In this document: piece after piece, positions 46,546 through 57,889 of the stretch
Layout of the letters: every line of letters begins with the position of its first letter
Position numbering within the stretch: position 1 is the first letter of the stretch
Origin: Ixodes scapularis
Taxonomy: Eukaryota > Arthropoda > Arachnida > Ixodida > Ixodidae
DNA: 64,000 bases
NCBI RefSeq assembly: GCF_016920785.2
Contig: NW_024609846.1
Coordinates: 79,121,816-79,185,815 of the forward strand
Direction of reading: 5' to 3'
The notes under the pieces: generated by a model
Told to the model about the DNA's origin: nothing
Seen by the model: the letters and a program-made list of their open reading frames with translations, nothing else
Database searches by the model: none
Position numbers and translations under genes: made by a program

Positions 46546-49458
46546 CATATCACAGCTTCGTACAATTAATTAAGTATCAATACTAATACTAAAAATTCTT
46601 AAACAGCAACACTGTAGATAGTAAAAGCTCTCAGTAAAAGCTAAACACTATTTCGGTTTCGTTTTTAATTGAAAAAAAAAATTGACTTAAAAATATATGA
46701 GTGTAGCTTACACGGATGCCTGAAAGAACCTTTTGATCCTTGTCAAAAAAGAAAAAAAGATGCCTCACTTATACCATATAACAAATACAATCTAAAACAC
46801 AACCGAAGGGATCATCACGATCGGCTCCTCCTTGAATACCTTTCTTTTTTTTTCTTTTACGTACATTAATTTAATATTTTCTCTTCTTCTTTTTTTTTTT
46901 TTTTTGTTTCCAATGGGAGATGTTTTTTTTTTTTACGTAGCTTTTCAAGCAATTTGTTGAAACGGTTAGTGCGGAGCACGTAGCAGAAAACGCGAAACAA
47001 AAAGAAGAAAAAGCAAATTCTAAATTGCGAAAAAAAAAAAAAAAAAAAAAGTTACAAAGACCCGAGGCTCTTAATTGACTGGGAGCATATAACGAAACGT
47101 AGCGTGTAAACTGAGTTTAATATAAAAAAGTACACGGCGTTCGCAAACATCAGTCGTGCCAAAGTAAAACGTGAAGCCAACGCGCAACACGTTCCAATCA
47201 AAGAAGATCAAAATGTAAACACGTGTACCAAGAACCAATTACGAGAACGAACCAACCAACCAACCTAAGAGAGACGATAGCCGCGGTCACGACAATTAAA
47301 GAAACGAATCAAACGGCGCCGACGTGAGTTGAGGCTTCGTGCGGGGCTATTAATTCTAGCATAATCGCGCGAGCTCACGCCTTCACGTGACCTCCCTGCG
47401 TTTAAAACCAGCTTTGAAAGACAACGCGCATTATTATTATCATTTACACATATTACATATGTTTGTGTCTTATTTAACTGTCACGATTGGGGTCATAAAT
47501 TTCGATGTTGCGAAACATGGCCACTTTTTCTTCGTTACACCAACATGTAATTCAAGGAAGATTGCCGTGTTCAAGGGGCGATAACGGGCTCTGAAATGAA
47601 ACACTTGAAGGACTCGTACAGGCAGCAGGCGGGAGCGAGATAAATATGTCACGGGCACCTCCGAATTAAGGGGCAGCAGCAGGCGGGGTTTTGCTGACGT
47701 GCTGGACGAGGCAGACTGTAAAAATCAGAAAGGAAAAAAAAAAAAAGATAATATACGCATGTTACGAGGTAATAGGCAAACTGGTTTAAAAACAATACTG
47801 AACATTTGCTCAATGAACAAAATCTACCAAGTATTGGTTTCTACAATCAAGGCCTACTTAAACGCTCGTCTTAGCTCCATCCCTCCCTTTTGTGTCGCGG
47901 TGTAGCTCCATATACGCACCTGGGCCGATCACTTTCCAGTTTAATAGACCATTTAAGAAATTCAGCGCTATCTAGTGACTTAACTATAGGCTGTATTCAC
48001 TGGACGCCACATTTGAGGGCGATGTTTAGAGCGCATGCTCAGAACGAGCTCACATTAATAGCTTGCTAAGACCGGCAATCTTGATGGTGCGGAATGCAGG
48101 TGGCAAAAGAACAGTAAAAGCACGTGCCCAGCAGTCGCGCACGCAGATATGGCTGCCAGTAAATACTCCCCATTAGTCTAAATTTTTTTATTCTAAAAGC
48201 GGTGAAAATCTAGAACTTATTTGGTCAAGGGCAGACATATGAAAGTGACGGTGTTCTTCGGTGCACAGTTCTTTCTCTATTCGTTTTAGTTTCGATGGCC
48301 ACGAGAAACTACAACTCTCAACGTGGCGCTTAACTGAGCAAAACGTTTGATAGAAGTCACCATATTTTATTGTCACGAGCTGTCTGGGGCGTGCCGAAGG
48401 TGACCATTCCAAGAATTCACATGACACCCTCAAATCCGTATTGTATAGAAGCTTTCAAGTCTCGTCATGCTGAAACATCTGGAATGTCTGCAGGCTCCGC
48501 CTCGGTGCCTGTCTTTAACTTCCTTCTGTATGTACCACCAAAAGACCGCCATTAGCATGTACGGATGAAATGCATTCAGGTGACGATAGTTATCGAAGTG
48601 GCCACATTGAATTTCGAAAGTGTATATCACTACACCTGAATACCTAAAGAGAGAGAGAGAAAAAAAGAACACTACTCTTACGTAAGGCCATGCCCTCAAT
48701 GGCCGCCATCTCTCCTCCATAACCATCCTCGCAATTGATCCCCCGACCCTGACGTGACCCCCAAAATCTGTGACGTCATTCCCCTTGGAGCGAATCTGTT
48801 ACACTCGGCCGATGGCATCTCGTTCTTTTCCGTCGCGATTTGGCTTTTGGTTTTGTAGATTTTTCTTCCTACCTTCCTCGGTTAACTTGGCAACTGCCTT
48901 TCTGCGCATACTCCTTTCAGAGCCCAGAAACGAACCTTGGTATCGCTCTTCTATGTTAATGTCTCGTTCGCGTCTCAGAATAAAGCATGCAATCGTTAAG
49001 GTGGTTTACATGGCCGCAAAACATGAATGCCGCGAAACGTGACGTGCCAGACTTGTAGCGGTCATCTTTCTCTGTTTATTTGTGTATGCGCGTATGCGAG
49101 TGTGCTCATAAGCGAAATTGCATCTCTTGCGCAACGGCCCCCATCTCCCCTTCGATGATGCAGTTGTGTGTAGTTGTTTGGGTTGACCTTTACCTCGACT
49201 TACGCGGATTCTCGAGCAGGATGATGCAAATGCCGCTAATGCTCCGCAGGATCTCTGGCATGACCTTGACCTTCGGAGATCAGGCCACGCCATGAAACAG
49301 GGACATGCCCCGATGATTATCTCCCTCCTTTTTTTTTGTTGCTGGTCTGTGCGTTTTGGTTTTGTTTTTTGTTGTTGTTGCGTCATCATTGAATTCATTT
49401 TCGTCCAGTTTCGCGTCGTTTCGACCTTCATTTCGTCTTCGATCACTGGGTCGTTTCT
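46546..49458. other. Intergenic, no gene seen
   Basis: Poly(T) and poly(A) tracts lie at 46891-46905, 46923-46934 and 47029-47050. A short GA repeat is at 48649-48662. Frames on the minus strand at 48188-48726 and 49006-49446 carry no recognisable domain. Confidence 0.45.
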
Positions 49459-49907
49459 ATGGCGGAGAAATTGATCTGCCTCCTTTCAAGGGATGGCCCG
49501 AGCGAAGGCTGGCACATTGTTCGTCCGCATGACTCAAGTGTTCTTTGTCACAGAATAAGTGAGAGTTGCGAAGCACATCATCTTTTGGCTTCGCCAGATG
49601 TATTGCATGAACCGCCAATGCGTCTGTTGTGGCCCAGAAGCCACGACCAGGAGAGCCGTTTTGGGAAGATTCTTCGGCGTCTAACGAATATACGTCTGTC
49701 AGACGCGAAGGGCCAGAACCGTTGGAAGCAAGGTCGTTCTGCAAGGCACCTATGCTGTAACTTCGGCCCCGATGACCTGGCAAGCCCTGGGGCTCCAGAT
49801 GCCGTAAGTGGTACAGGGCATATCGCAATAAGTTTTGAACTCGTATACTGCCTGCAGCTACATCATGAACTCCTAGAGCAAGAGAGGCAGTTTATGAACA
49901 TCTATAC
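49459..49907. other. Open on both strands, gene status unclear
   Basis: An ATG frame on the plus strand (49459 on) and a frame on the minus strand (49828-49457) are both open for over 120 codons. The plus frame continues into the hAT-like element at 49908, so its C-terminal half is not a native gene product. Neither translation shows a family motif, signal peptide or membrane segment. Confidence 0.3.
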
Positions 49908-50703
49908 CAGGGGTCTCAAACACGCGGCCGCGGGCCGCATGCGGCCCGCGACTCACTGGGAGGCGGCCCGCAGGCGACCGGCTACGAGTCCCGGTTCCCA
50001 TGTCTCGAGCGCTAGAAATGCCATGCGACATAATGACCTCATCTCGTCGCTCTATTTTCGCTCGAAAAGTAGCTGTGCTCTTTTAACGTATACACATAGT
50101 TTGTGCTTATCTGTGATAATTTGCCCTTTGTTTCGCTTTATCGTTTGCTCCCCAGCTTTTTGTAATGCTCAACAGTTCCCGCTGCTAGGCTGCAAGCGCG
50201 AGCTCTTTGTTGAAGGATGAATCTCGGCTGCGCGAACTCTCGATCAGCAGGACAAACTGCCGAAGATAAAGCTACGAGCTCGGTATTCTCACCTACAAAA
50301 ACATATCCCCATTAAAAGACAAGTATTTGTTCATGGTGTTGGAATGCAAATCGTCAGAAACTGTGAAATCATCGAATTGTTTTTTTAGAGACATTTTGAG
50401 CTTGGTTAATTTCTGAGTGAATTAAGCAACGGGAACGACAGCGTACTTGCTCTCTCGTTCTATTAATAGTGCCAACACGTTGACGGTGCGGTGTCATCTT
50501 ATTTAATGTTATCACATCTGGTCGGTGTCTAAAGCAGTCATATAAACGGATCAAATTTAAAGAGGTCACTGGCAAACAACTTTGAGTTTCCAGAACATAA
50601 AGCACCCCCCCCCCCCCCCCCCCCCTGCCCATCTTACGACGGCCCTTGGCCATTCCGGCGTGAGCTATCTTGCCCCCTCACTCATATGCGTTTGAGACCA
50701 CTG
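49908..50703. mobile_element. hAT-like non-autonomous element (CAGGGGTCTCAAAC)
   Basis: The left end caggggtctcaaac (49908) and the right end gtttgagaccactg (50703) are inverted copies with one mismatch. Flanking 8-bp sequences atctatac (49900-49907) and atctgtac (50704-50711) agree at 7 of 8 positions, as expected for a hAT duplication. Just inside the left end is a GC palindrome region (gcggccgcgggccgcatgcg). A 21-base poly(C) sits near 50605. No transposase remains. Confidence 0.82.
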
Positions 50704-51049
50704 ATCTGTACTTTGCACTGAGAACTAACCCGCATTCGGTGGATCTAGAGTTACTGAATGTTCCCAGACTACCGAATGGCATTCATTCCGCTTACCGGAA
50801 GTCAACATCGGAGAATCCAGTTCTGATTGGTTGGTTTAGCCCACGGCGGAAGTAATCAGTCGGTCATTTTGTGAATCGGCCCAAAACAACAAAAACACGT
50901 ACATAAAAATTTTCCGCGTTCCCGCGGCTACGGCGGGTACGCGCGGCGGCTAGGGAGCCTGGGCATCGATGAGTAAGGACCAAAAGGAAGGCGCGTTGAT
51001 TTTCTCTTCTTTTTTTTTTTTTTTTCATCAAGTATATAGCCGCTAATCT
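50704..51049. other. Intergenic, no gene seen
   Basis: Short frames only, and a T tract at 51008-51025. Confidence 0.5.
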
Positions 51050-51255
51050 GGGGGGCTATGTTCGACAAAAAGAAACGGAAGAGACGGAACTGACAACATC
51101 GGGTCTGTTTGTTTAGACTCCGTTAGAGGGTCAAATGACAAAAGCTCCCCCTTTCGTCGTTTGAGCCTCTAGCCAATCAGACGCGATATCGTCAGTTCCG
51201 TCCTTCCCGTTTCTTTTTAGGAGAAACGAAACATATTTGTCGAACATAGCCTTCC
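51050..51255. mobile_element. Palindromic MITE, GGCTATGTTCGACAAA family, copy 2
   Basis: The left end ggggggctatgttcgacaaa and the right end ttgtcgaacatagcc enclose arms related to copy 1 at 43924-44134 (agaaacggaag, gacgatatcg-like, ccaatcaga). A short deletion near the left end has removed the tgtttcgtttctccta segment that the right arm still has. Confidence 0.85.
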
Positions 51256-51374
51256 TTGTTCGTCAAAGAAGATTGCCGGCTCCTTTCGCTCGGTCCTGCT
51301 GCGCATGGTGCTGCGTTTCAAACTCTACGGCTCAGACGCTAAGCCCAACACACGACCTCGATGTGTTTTGAGTC

Positions 51375-51398
51375 GAGAGAGAGAGAGAGAGAGAGAGA
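51375..51398. repeat. GA microsatellite
   Basis: About eleven GA units, followed by a purine-rich segment. Confidence 0.95.
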
Positions 51399-51804
51399 CA
51401 GCGAGGAGGAGGTCACGCACCGCTCGGAGCGAAGGAAAGAACTTTAATAAAAAAAAACAACTAGTGTTGCCACAGGCGAGGAACGTGGATTGAAGAACTC
51501 ACACGAGAACGAACGCTACAGTGTACGCGCTCCGCTTCGACCGCACAGGGCAGCCCCCATATTGGGGATCGCGACTGCAGCGCCGTGACCCGGTACTCGG
51601 TTCTGAAACGAAGCTTGGAAGTTTCGGTACTGTGGGAACATTCAGTGACTCTTGGTGGAACCATTCCAGAGCAAAAGGGCGAGTCAGTACCACAAGACGT
51701 CGCCTCACTACAAACGTTTCTCGGACCGGCTGTATATGATATGACTTGAAAAAGAATGTGTGCCACTAATGGTAAATACAAGACAGGGTTACGTTTTAAA
51801 TACA

Positions 51805-51976
51805 GTAAAACCTCGTTATAACAAAGTTGATGGAGTGGTCGTAATTATTTTGTTATAACCATTAGTTTGTTATAGCCACTATCCATTTCTTCCCACTATT
51901 AGCAAGCAAGAGGAAGTATGATTGCTTTGTTATATCCATTAGTTTGTTATATCTCATTTTGTTATAACGAGGTTTT
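51805..51976. mobile_element. Tc1/mariner (pogo-like) MITE
   Basis: The left end acagtaaaacctcgttataac (part of 51803-51825) and the right end gttataacgaggtttta (51960-51976) are inverted copies. Further inside, ttgttatan(c/t)cattagtttgttat recurs at about 51850 and 51930. The CAGTAAAACCTCGTTATAAC type of end is common in pogo-type elements. The outer right end is mutated, so the TA duplication cannot be confirmed. Confidence 0.65.
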
Positions 51977-53003
51977 AGGATGGGCGGGGAAAGCGGTATA
52001 CGTTTGAAGATGGATAGAGGGATTATCAGTTACCACGTAGCTTAATTAGGGGTCTGAAACGTGCGATCTGCGACCCTAGTTTCTCGTCTCTCGGGTAATG
52101 GGGACCGTTTCAGCCGATCAAAGATTTAGTGAACGTCGCCTATTTATTTCTCTTCAGACATTTGAAATGTCGTTGTTGCCTTCCATAATCTCCTCACTCC
52201 GACCTGTTGCTTTCCCCACGAGCTGTTGCTTCAAAAAACATGATTTTCATTCACTCTGACACCGTACGAGAACGCTCCGCGTTACAAATGTTTGCGTAAA
52301 AATGGCGTTTGAAAAACAGTCAGTGTTTTCCCAGGACACTGGGAAAGCAAACAGATTTATGTCCCAAGAGCCTCGTCAAATAACAGTTAGCTTACAAAAA
52401 AATGTTTTTTCTTTTCTGAAAATATGAGGCGCTATTAGTTTTATACATTCCTTTATTCTTCCCCGACCTTCTGATCACGAGTTCGTGTAATGTGCGGGGC
52501 CCGAGGAAAGGCAAATATTTCGAACGAGGGACGTACAAATGCCATATACTCTTGCGTTCACGGACATCCGAATGTGCTGGCGAGAGTTGCTCCTTTTCCA
52601 TTGTTACTGCGTACAGCGCGTTCAGTGCGCCAGAGAAAGAGCAGAGAGGGGGCTCCCCGCTCTACTCCGTTTCGCCTTAGGGCGCCCAGCGGATGCCACG
52701 AGCCGTCCCGGCGAATCCAGCGCCGTTAACGTAACATATGTGACCACGCGCCCTGCACCTCCCGAAGGTGACGCGTCTTTGACACTGACAATCCATTGGA
52801 CTGGCTGGGACGGCTCGCAGCCCTCTGCGGTACATCGTAAGGTGAGAGACAGAATATAGACGCAAGCGATCCTGCTAGCCTTTGCCTCTCCCCGCTAATC
52901 CTTCCAACCAAAGCTTGGCGCTCTGACGACGTCGCACGCTCTCATCTTCTCCTCTCCTTCAGTTTCTCTCCGTATAAGCCTCCACAAGAATAGTAATAAT
53001 AAT
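51977..53003. other. Intergenic, no gene seen
   Basis: The overlapping frames at 52490-52911 on both strands carry no recognisable domain. From 53004 a TAC/TAA-type trinucleotide repeat begins. Confidence 0.45.
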
Positions 53004-53057
53004 AGTACTACTACTACTACTACTACTATCACTGCTCCTACTACTACTATTACTACC
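52990..53057. repeat. TAC/AAT-type trinucleotide microsatellite
   Basis: agtaataataatagtac leads into about nine tac units, then interrupted cta/tac units up to the hAT-like insertion at 53060. Confidence 0.9.
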
Positions 53058-53059
53058 AG

Positions 53060-53941
53060 CAGGGATGGGCAGCATTTGAAATACGCATTTCAAATACTTT
53101 GTGTATTTTGCATTTGTATTTAATTACAAATTGGGTAATGTATTGACGTGTGTATTTAAATACTAAAATGTGGGTATTTCAAATACAATTGTAATTAAAT
53201 GCAATTTTGTGGGCGAAAATATACATCCCTCAAATTTGTAGTCACTGTCCAGAGAAAAAAGAAAACTACGCCGTCTGCACCAAATGCAGAGTCTCACAGT
53301 CAAGCACAAGCGTTTAGTGACTTTGTGATTACGGTGCTAGTCCAGGGCAAGAATAGTGACGAAATCGACGTTCACGGGCAGACTGGCTAAATAAGTGCCC
53401 GTGGCAACTTGTGATGCTTTCCAGCCTGATTTCCATCCACATTTTTGCCTGGAACATTCTAAAAGCACGGGTCGTCCAGATTTTCGTAACTGGTGCGAGT
53501 TTCAACAATAAAAAATTCTCTCGCTAGTGCTGCGCATCTTGGTCGTCTCGGTTCTTTGTTGGTCTATACCAAAATGTAATTGACAAAAAAATCTGCTTGA
53601 AGCTCTGTACTTTGCTCACCTATTACGTCCAAACTGATTACATTTTTTGTGATTATATTTCTATTACGTTACTATCGCACTCTAACTCCCGAGTGTGCGA
53701 TGCAAAATTAAAATGAGATACCCAGAAACCCGTTGCAGGTGCCCTGAAGTCGCTGACGCAAATTTTGAGGAATGTATTTGGAAAAGTATTTGGAGGAGAT
53801 CAAATACATTTGATTGTATTTGTATCTTGTACTTAATTGTTTTTTTGGAAATGTAATTAGATTTGTAATTAAATACATTTTTGACGAAGTATTTTGTATT
53901 TGTATTTCGATACATATTTGCATGTATTTTGCTCATCCCTG
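53060..53941. mobile_element. hAT-like non-autonomous element (CAGGGATGGGCA)
   Basis: The left end cagggatgggcagcatttga (53060) and the right end tgctcatccctg (53941) are inverted partners. Both are followed inwards by many attattttgtattt/aaatac motifs. The 8-bp flanks actaccag (53052-53059) and actaccat (53942-53949) agree at 7 of 8. Start and end bases, duplication size and subterminal repeats all fit hAT. There is no transposase frame. It was inserted into the trinucleotide repeat. Confidence 0.82.
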
Positions 53942-53947
53942 ACTACC

Positions 53948-54120
53948 ATGCACGTAGCCAGGATTTTGTTTCGGGGGTAGGGGGAGGGGGGGGGGGGGGG
54001 CGCCCATGACAACATATGCTGTATGAGGGGTAGGGGGAGAGGAGGTCCCAGCGAAATGGAAGATTGGGGGGGGGGGGGCGGGCCCCATGCCCCCCCCCCC
54101 CCCCCTTGGCTACGTGCCTG
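53948..54120. mobile_element. Poly(G)/poly(C) fold-back MITE (CACGTAGCC ends)
   Basis: The ends gcacgtagccagg (53950) and cttggctacgtgcc (54106-54119) are inverted copies. The interior is mostly poly(G) on the left (53985-54000, 54066-54078) and poly(C) on the right (54091-54105), so the whole unit can fold. It directly abuts the hAT-like element. Confidence 0.75.
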
Positions 54121-55592
54121 ACTACTACTCTACAACTACTTTATTGAGACTTTCATAATCGGCTGATTTTGATTTTGTGTGACTTCAACGGTTTGCTGTT
54201 ATTCCCCGTTCTTCCCTTTCCCGATTTCGACGACAGGCCGCGGTGGTTTTCGCTGCAGACTTGTGCTATCGCGAGCTTCCCATCTCTAAATGTCACGTCT
54301 TTGACGCCGGGTGGCGTCCCCTCCTCTGGAGTTGCGAATTGGGTCGTCCCTCCAGGGTGTATGAAGGCGCTCTAGTTATTATCATACCATCAGCAACATA
54401 AAGACGGCCTTTGCCTATTTACGTTTCTCCAAAGGTGTACGGTCACCCCGCATGTTTATACTTCGTTCCGACGTAGCCGACGCTACGAGCTGGTGTGACC
54501 ACACAGACTGCGTCAGAACCGCACCTCGTCGTGGTCTATCATCGCTGAACCAATCAACCAATCATAAACCGAAAATGACTAGTGACTTGCGCTTTTGACG
54601 CTGTTTGATTGGTCCCATTACCTCGTAGCGTCGGCTGCGTCTGGACTTACGCTGAAACAATGTATAGTGTCGCGAGCATCCCTCTTGTGGTTTGCAGTCA
54701 AGAGGTGGCGCGTGAAAAAAGGGTCGCCATCGCGACAACCCCGTTCCGTGACAGTTTGAGTCCCTGATCTCTCGGTCCACATCGTGTAGAAGGAAGACCA
54801 AGACTTCCGTCCGCATCCTGCGGCTGCCGAGATGGCACGTCAGTTAGTTCTTCTGAAACAAGCAGATCGAACGCTATGCGAAGTCACGCTGGACGCTCTC
54901 CGAAGAAAGAAGGCAAAGCAAAACTATAACGAAATCCTGCTAGATCATTCTTTACTTGTTGATTCTTTTCTTCTTCTTCCACTCTGTAAACAGAGGACGG
55001 GGAGGAACCATGGCCTGGTGTGACCAAACGACACCTTCTAGAGGTTCAGCACCGTTCCAAAAAGTCCCCAAATACAAAATCCCAAATTAAAAGTAGAAAA
55101 AAGAAGTCCCACGGAGTGTGCAGATCCGAGTTCTGTGGTTCACGTGACCTACACTTCGTCTATTGTCTTCTACTTTTGTAGCCATACTTGTCTCTCCGCT
55201 GCGGTTGAGAAATATAACTCTGACAAATGCGGACCGCCAAGACCACGACAGCCGTGTCCCTATACATCGCCACATCGTAGACATCGACATCGCCGGTCGT
55301 TCTCGTACCTTCCAAAGTCGTGCCCGTGAACCGGACCGATCTCCAGAGGAGACGATCACGTTTCGAAATTCCGAACCAACTACCTTTTGTTTTATGTTTT
55401 GGACGTTTCCTTTTTTCCTTTTTTTTTTTTCAGCCTTCCTCGCGTGTTCTCTCTCACCAGCAGCCACATTAAAGCGGGCCATCGACTTCACGACATCGTT
55501 CTAGCACCAAATATCGTCTGCTACTCGGTTTACCCTTTGTCTGCTAAAAGTCAGGCTGGGGTTTCTCTCCTTTATTTTCATCCTCGCTCTCT
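54121..55592. other. Intergenic upstream of the secreted-protein gene
   Basis: Dispersed repeat pieces include tgcgcttttgacgctg (54588), also near 26566 and 59553, and tgcgtctggactta near 54637, also near 59668. The minus-strand frame at 55087-55491 has no recognisable domain. Confidence 0.4.
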
Positions 55593-55593
55593 G

Positions 55594-55601
55594 TGACGTC
55601 A
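55594..55601. promoter_or_regulatory. TGACGTCA site upstream of the secreted-protein gene
   Basis: A perfect CREB/ATF-type palindrome about 230 bases upstream of the predicted transcription start. It could regulate the gene, but such sites also occur in repeats of this window. Confidence 0.3.
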
Positions 55602-55792
55602 CGCGGGACCCCGTTCTCTCGCAACGTGCGCGACTTGACCCCGCCTCCCTCCGTGAGCCCTTCTCCAAATTTAGCCCTAACTGGACTCATTCGGGGGCGG
55701 GATTTGATCGCGGAGGCTGGGCCCGTTCGGATCGTCCCTTTCCCCGCCTGGGCCGAACCGGTGATCGGTCTAGTTTCGTGGAGAAGGAGTCC

Positions 55793-55830
55793 TATATAAA
55801 AGCTTGGGACCCGTGGCGGGGAACGCAGTT
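55793..55830 (+). promoter_or_regulatory. Core promoter: TATA box and initiator-like site
   Basis: tatataaa at 55793-55800 is followed about 31-34 bases on by cgcagttt (55824-55831), resembling the arthropod initiator CAGT with the likely start A at 55827. A GC-rich upstream segment lies at 55700-55790. The arrangement suits a strongly regulated, tissue-specific gene. Confidence 0.72.
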
Positions 55831-56046
55831 TGGCTTTAGCGCGTATCGTCCGCTTTCTTAGTCGGCGTGTCTTGGAAGCTTCGTGGATCTGTGTGTATAG
55901 GTCGGCGGACTGGACTTTCGACGAAGGTTTCCTTCTTTTTTTTTGGGGGGCAAGGGTTTGTTTTGTGGAGACGCTGGAATCAACGCGAAGTTGGAGTTTC
56001 CGCCTGCGACACTGAGGCTACAGACACTAATCGCAACATCATGAAG
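55827..56046 (+). CDS. Secreted Gln/Ser/Pro-rich protein, exon 1 (5' UTR plus Met-Lys)
   Basis: The exon is predicted to run from the initiator-like A to the donor AAG|GTGAGA. Only its last six bases (56041-56046, ATG AAG) are coding; the rest is 5' UTR. The start context is ACATCATGA. Joined to exon 2 in phase 0 it gives MKRPQLVLGALALC, a better signal peptide start than the ATG inside the intron acceptor at 56721 (MQRPQL), which would need the intron to be retained. A tiny first coding exon placed before the signal peptide core is common in arthropod cuticle protein genes. Confidence 0.75.
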
Positions 56047-56726
56047 GTGAGACTTTACCGCTAATTATTGCATTTTATTTCAAGTGGGTCACCCCTTGTT
56101 TGCGAAGAAATATATGCGAGGCTATGTTTCATGAATGGGGCCCATAAATCAATCTCTACAGATGGAGGTTTTGTCGAGCAGCTTGATTTTTGGAACCCTA
56201 ATAATGTCAGCCGCTTCATAAAAATAAAACGACAATTGTTCTAATTATTGTTTTGCAGTATTCAAATATGTTCTGTAAAGCTACTCAAGCCTCACTTTCC
56301 ACTGATCTCAGAAGCATTAAGACCAGTACGTCTGTTCGAAATTTTGAGTCTAAATGCTAAAAAGAAGAGAAAATATCACAAGATCGTGGAGGCATTTCTT
56401 CTTGTACGCGTGAGGCACTAAATTTGCTTACACCTAATCCGGAAGTTACGTCCGTTTAACTTAAATGTAGCAACCAACATTAGGAGTACCTTTACACGAA
56501 AGTAACTGAATCGTCACGACGGCATGGTACTAAATGTAATATTAAACATGACCAGTTAAAGACAACGATTGTTTTTTTACAAAGGGCGTCACAACAACAC
56601 CTTTTACCGTTAATGCCAATGATGGTACTATGCGCGGATAGTGCAGAGTGAATTCGGAGTAGTATGAACACATGTTGAATACATTTCGAAACGGGGCTCT
56701 CTTTTTGGTTTCTCTTTGCGATGCAG
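56047..56726 (+). other. Intron 1 of the secreted-protein gene
   Basis: 680 bases, AT-rich, GTGAGA donor and TGCAG acceptor preceded by a pyrimidine stretch. The minus-strand frame at 56492-56928 is a shadow of exon 2 composition. Confidence 0.75.
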
Positions 56727-57889
56727 AGACCACAGCTGGTTCTGGGAGCCCTGGCCCTCTGCTTGTTAACGCCCTCTCGCTCGGAATCCAACCCCTCCGA
56801 CGCGGCGGTCGAAGGTCCCGTCCACCGAGTGCCGCTCTCGGCTCTACAGACCTCCGAGTCCGTCTCGTACCACGTCCCCGCCGCACCTCCGGGTTCCAAC
56901 CAGGGAGGACCGTCGTCCCACCACACACTCTACCAGTCGCAGCAGAGTGTCACCTCCTCTCCCCCGCACCGTCGGTTTCCAGCCATTGCCATGCTGTTCC
57001 CGACGACGTTAACGCCGTACGCGTCGCCACCTTCCTCGTCCAGTATTCTCCACCACCACCTCCGAGAGAGTTCGGGCGTTTCCACCAAGTACCAGAGCGC
57101 CGAACAGTACGAACCACCGCGACGGCCGTCGACTTCGCAGTTCGGCTCTGAGCTGCCACGTCCCGGACGCCGGGAGCCCCAGCAACAACACCATCATCAT
57201 CAGCAGCAGCAGTCGCAACACCAGCACACCTACGGTGGCTCAGTGCTGCCTAAGCTCTCTTCGCCGTACAGCAGTTACGCGCAGGGTCTGTCCATGGACC
57301 AGGCGGAGAAGCGGCCTCAAGACTTGTCGGCGTACGAGGCACCTCCGGTCGTACCGGACGCACCCCCGAGGTTCCTCTACGAGCGCCCCCTGGTAGAGCA
57401 CGAGCGAAGTCACGGGCGGCCCATGACCTCGCTTGTAGAGTCGTCTCACTACGAGCAACAGCAGCCGCGGGAGAGGCCCTCGCAGCAGCAGCAGCAGCAA
57501 CAGAGTTCGCTCTACGGCTCGTCCAAGTACGCCACTTCGGCGCAGCTGAGGAACCAGTACGCTCCGCAGGTGGTCACCGAGAAACCCTTAACTTCGCCGC
57601 CGCTGTCCAGCTACGTCAGCAGGCCCGTGGTGAAGTACAGCAGTTCTCCGTCGCAAACAGCGTCCGGATCCTCGCATTCTTCGTCTGCTTCGGGGGCAGC
57701 AGACGACACGTACGGGATGCAGACGTCCTATCACCGCTCTTCACGACCGGAGCTTCAGCAACAGCAACACCAGCAACAGCAGCCGGAGTCAAGGATGCCG
57801 GTTCAAGAAGAGCAGACGCAGCAGCAACAACAACAACCCTCGAGGAAGTTGCACCCATCGCAGCCAGAAACTAGTCCCATCTATTCCAG
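56727..57889 (+). CDS. Secreted Gln/Ser/Pro/Tyr-rich protein, exon 2
   Basis: Exon 2 (1163 bases) begins after the acceptor TTTGCGATGCAG and ends at TCCAG|GTAAGC. It encodes residues 3-389 and most of a codon. Residues 1-21 form a signal peptide (leucine-rich core GALALCLL, likely cleaved after about SRS). The mature part has no Cys, no membrane segment and no chitin-binding motif that I can see. It is low-complexity, with Ser/Pro/Tyr-rich stretches and at least three Gln/His tracts (near residues 153-168, 253-262 and 345-375). Glutamine tracts use mixed CAG and CAA codons. An extracellular structural role (cuticle, cement, eggshell or gut lining) is an inference from composition and gene layout. 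Read-through would stop at once (TAA in the donor). Confidence 0.88.

Noticed and set aside
49459..50220. 253-codon plus-strand frame beginning MAEKLICLL
   Set aside because: Its C-terminal 100 codons lie inside the hAT-like element starting at 49908, and the opposite strand is also open; no family motif.
56492..56928. Minus-strand frames of 128-144 codons opposite the secreted-protein gene
   Set aside because: Shadows of GC-rich exon 2; the plus strand has promoter, signal peptide and matching splice sites.
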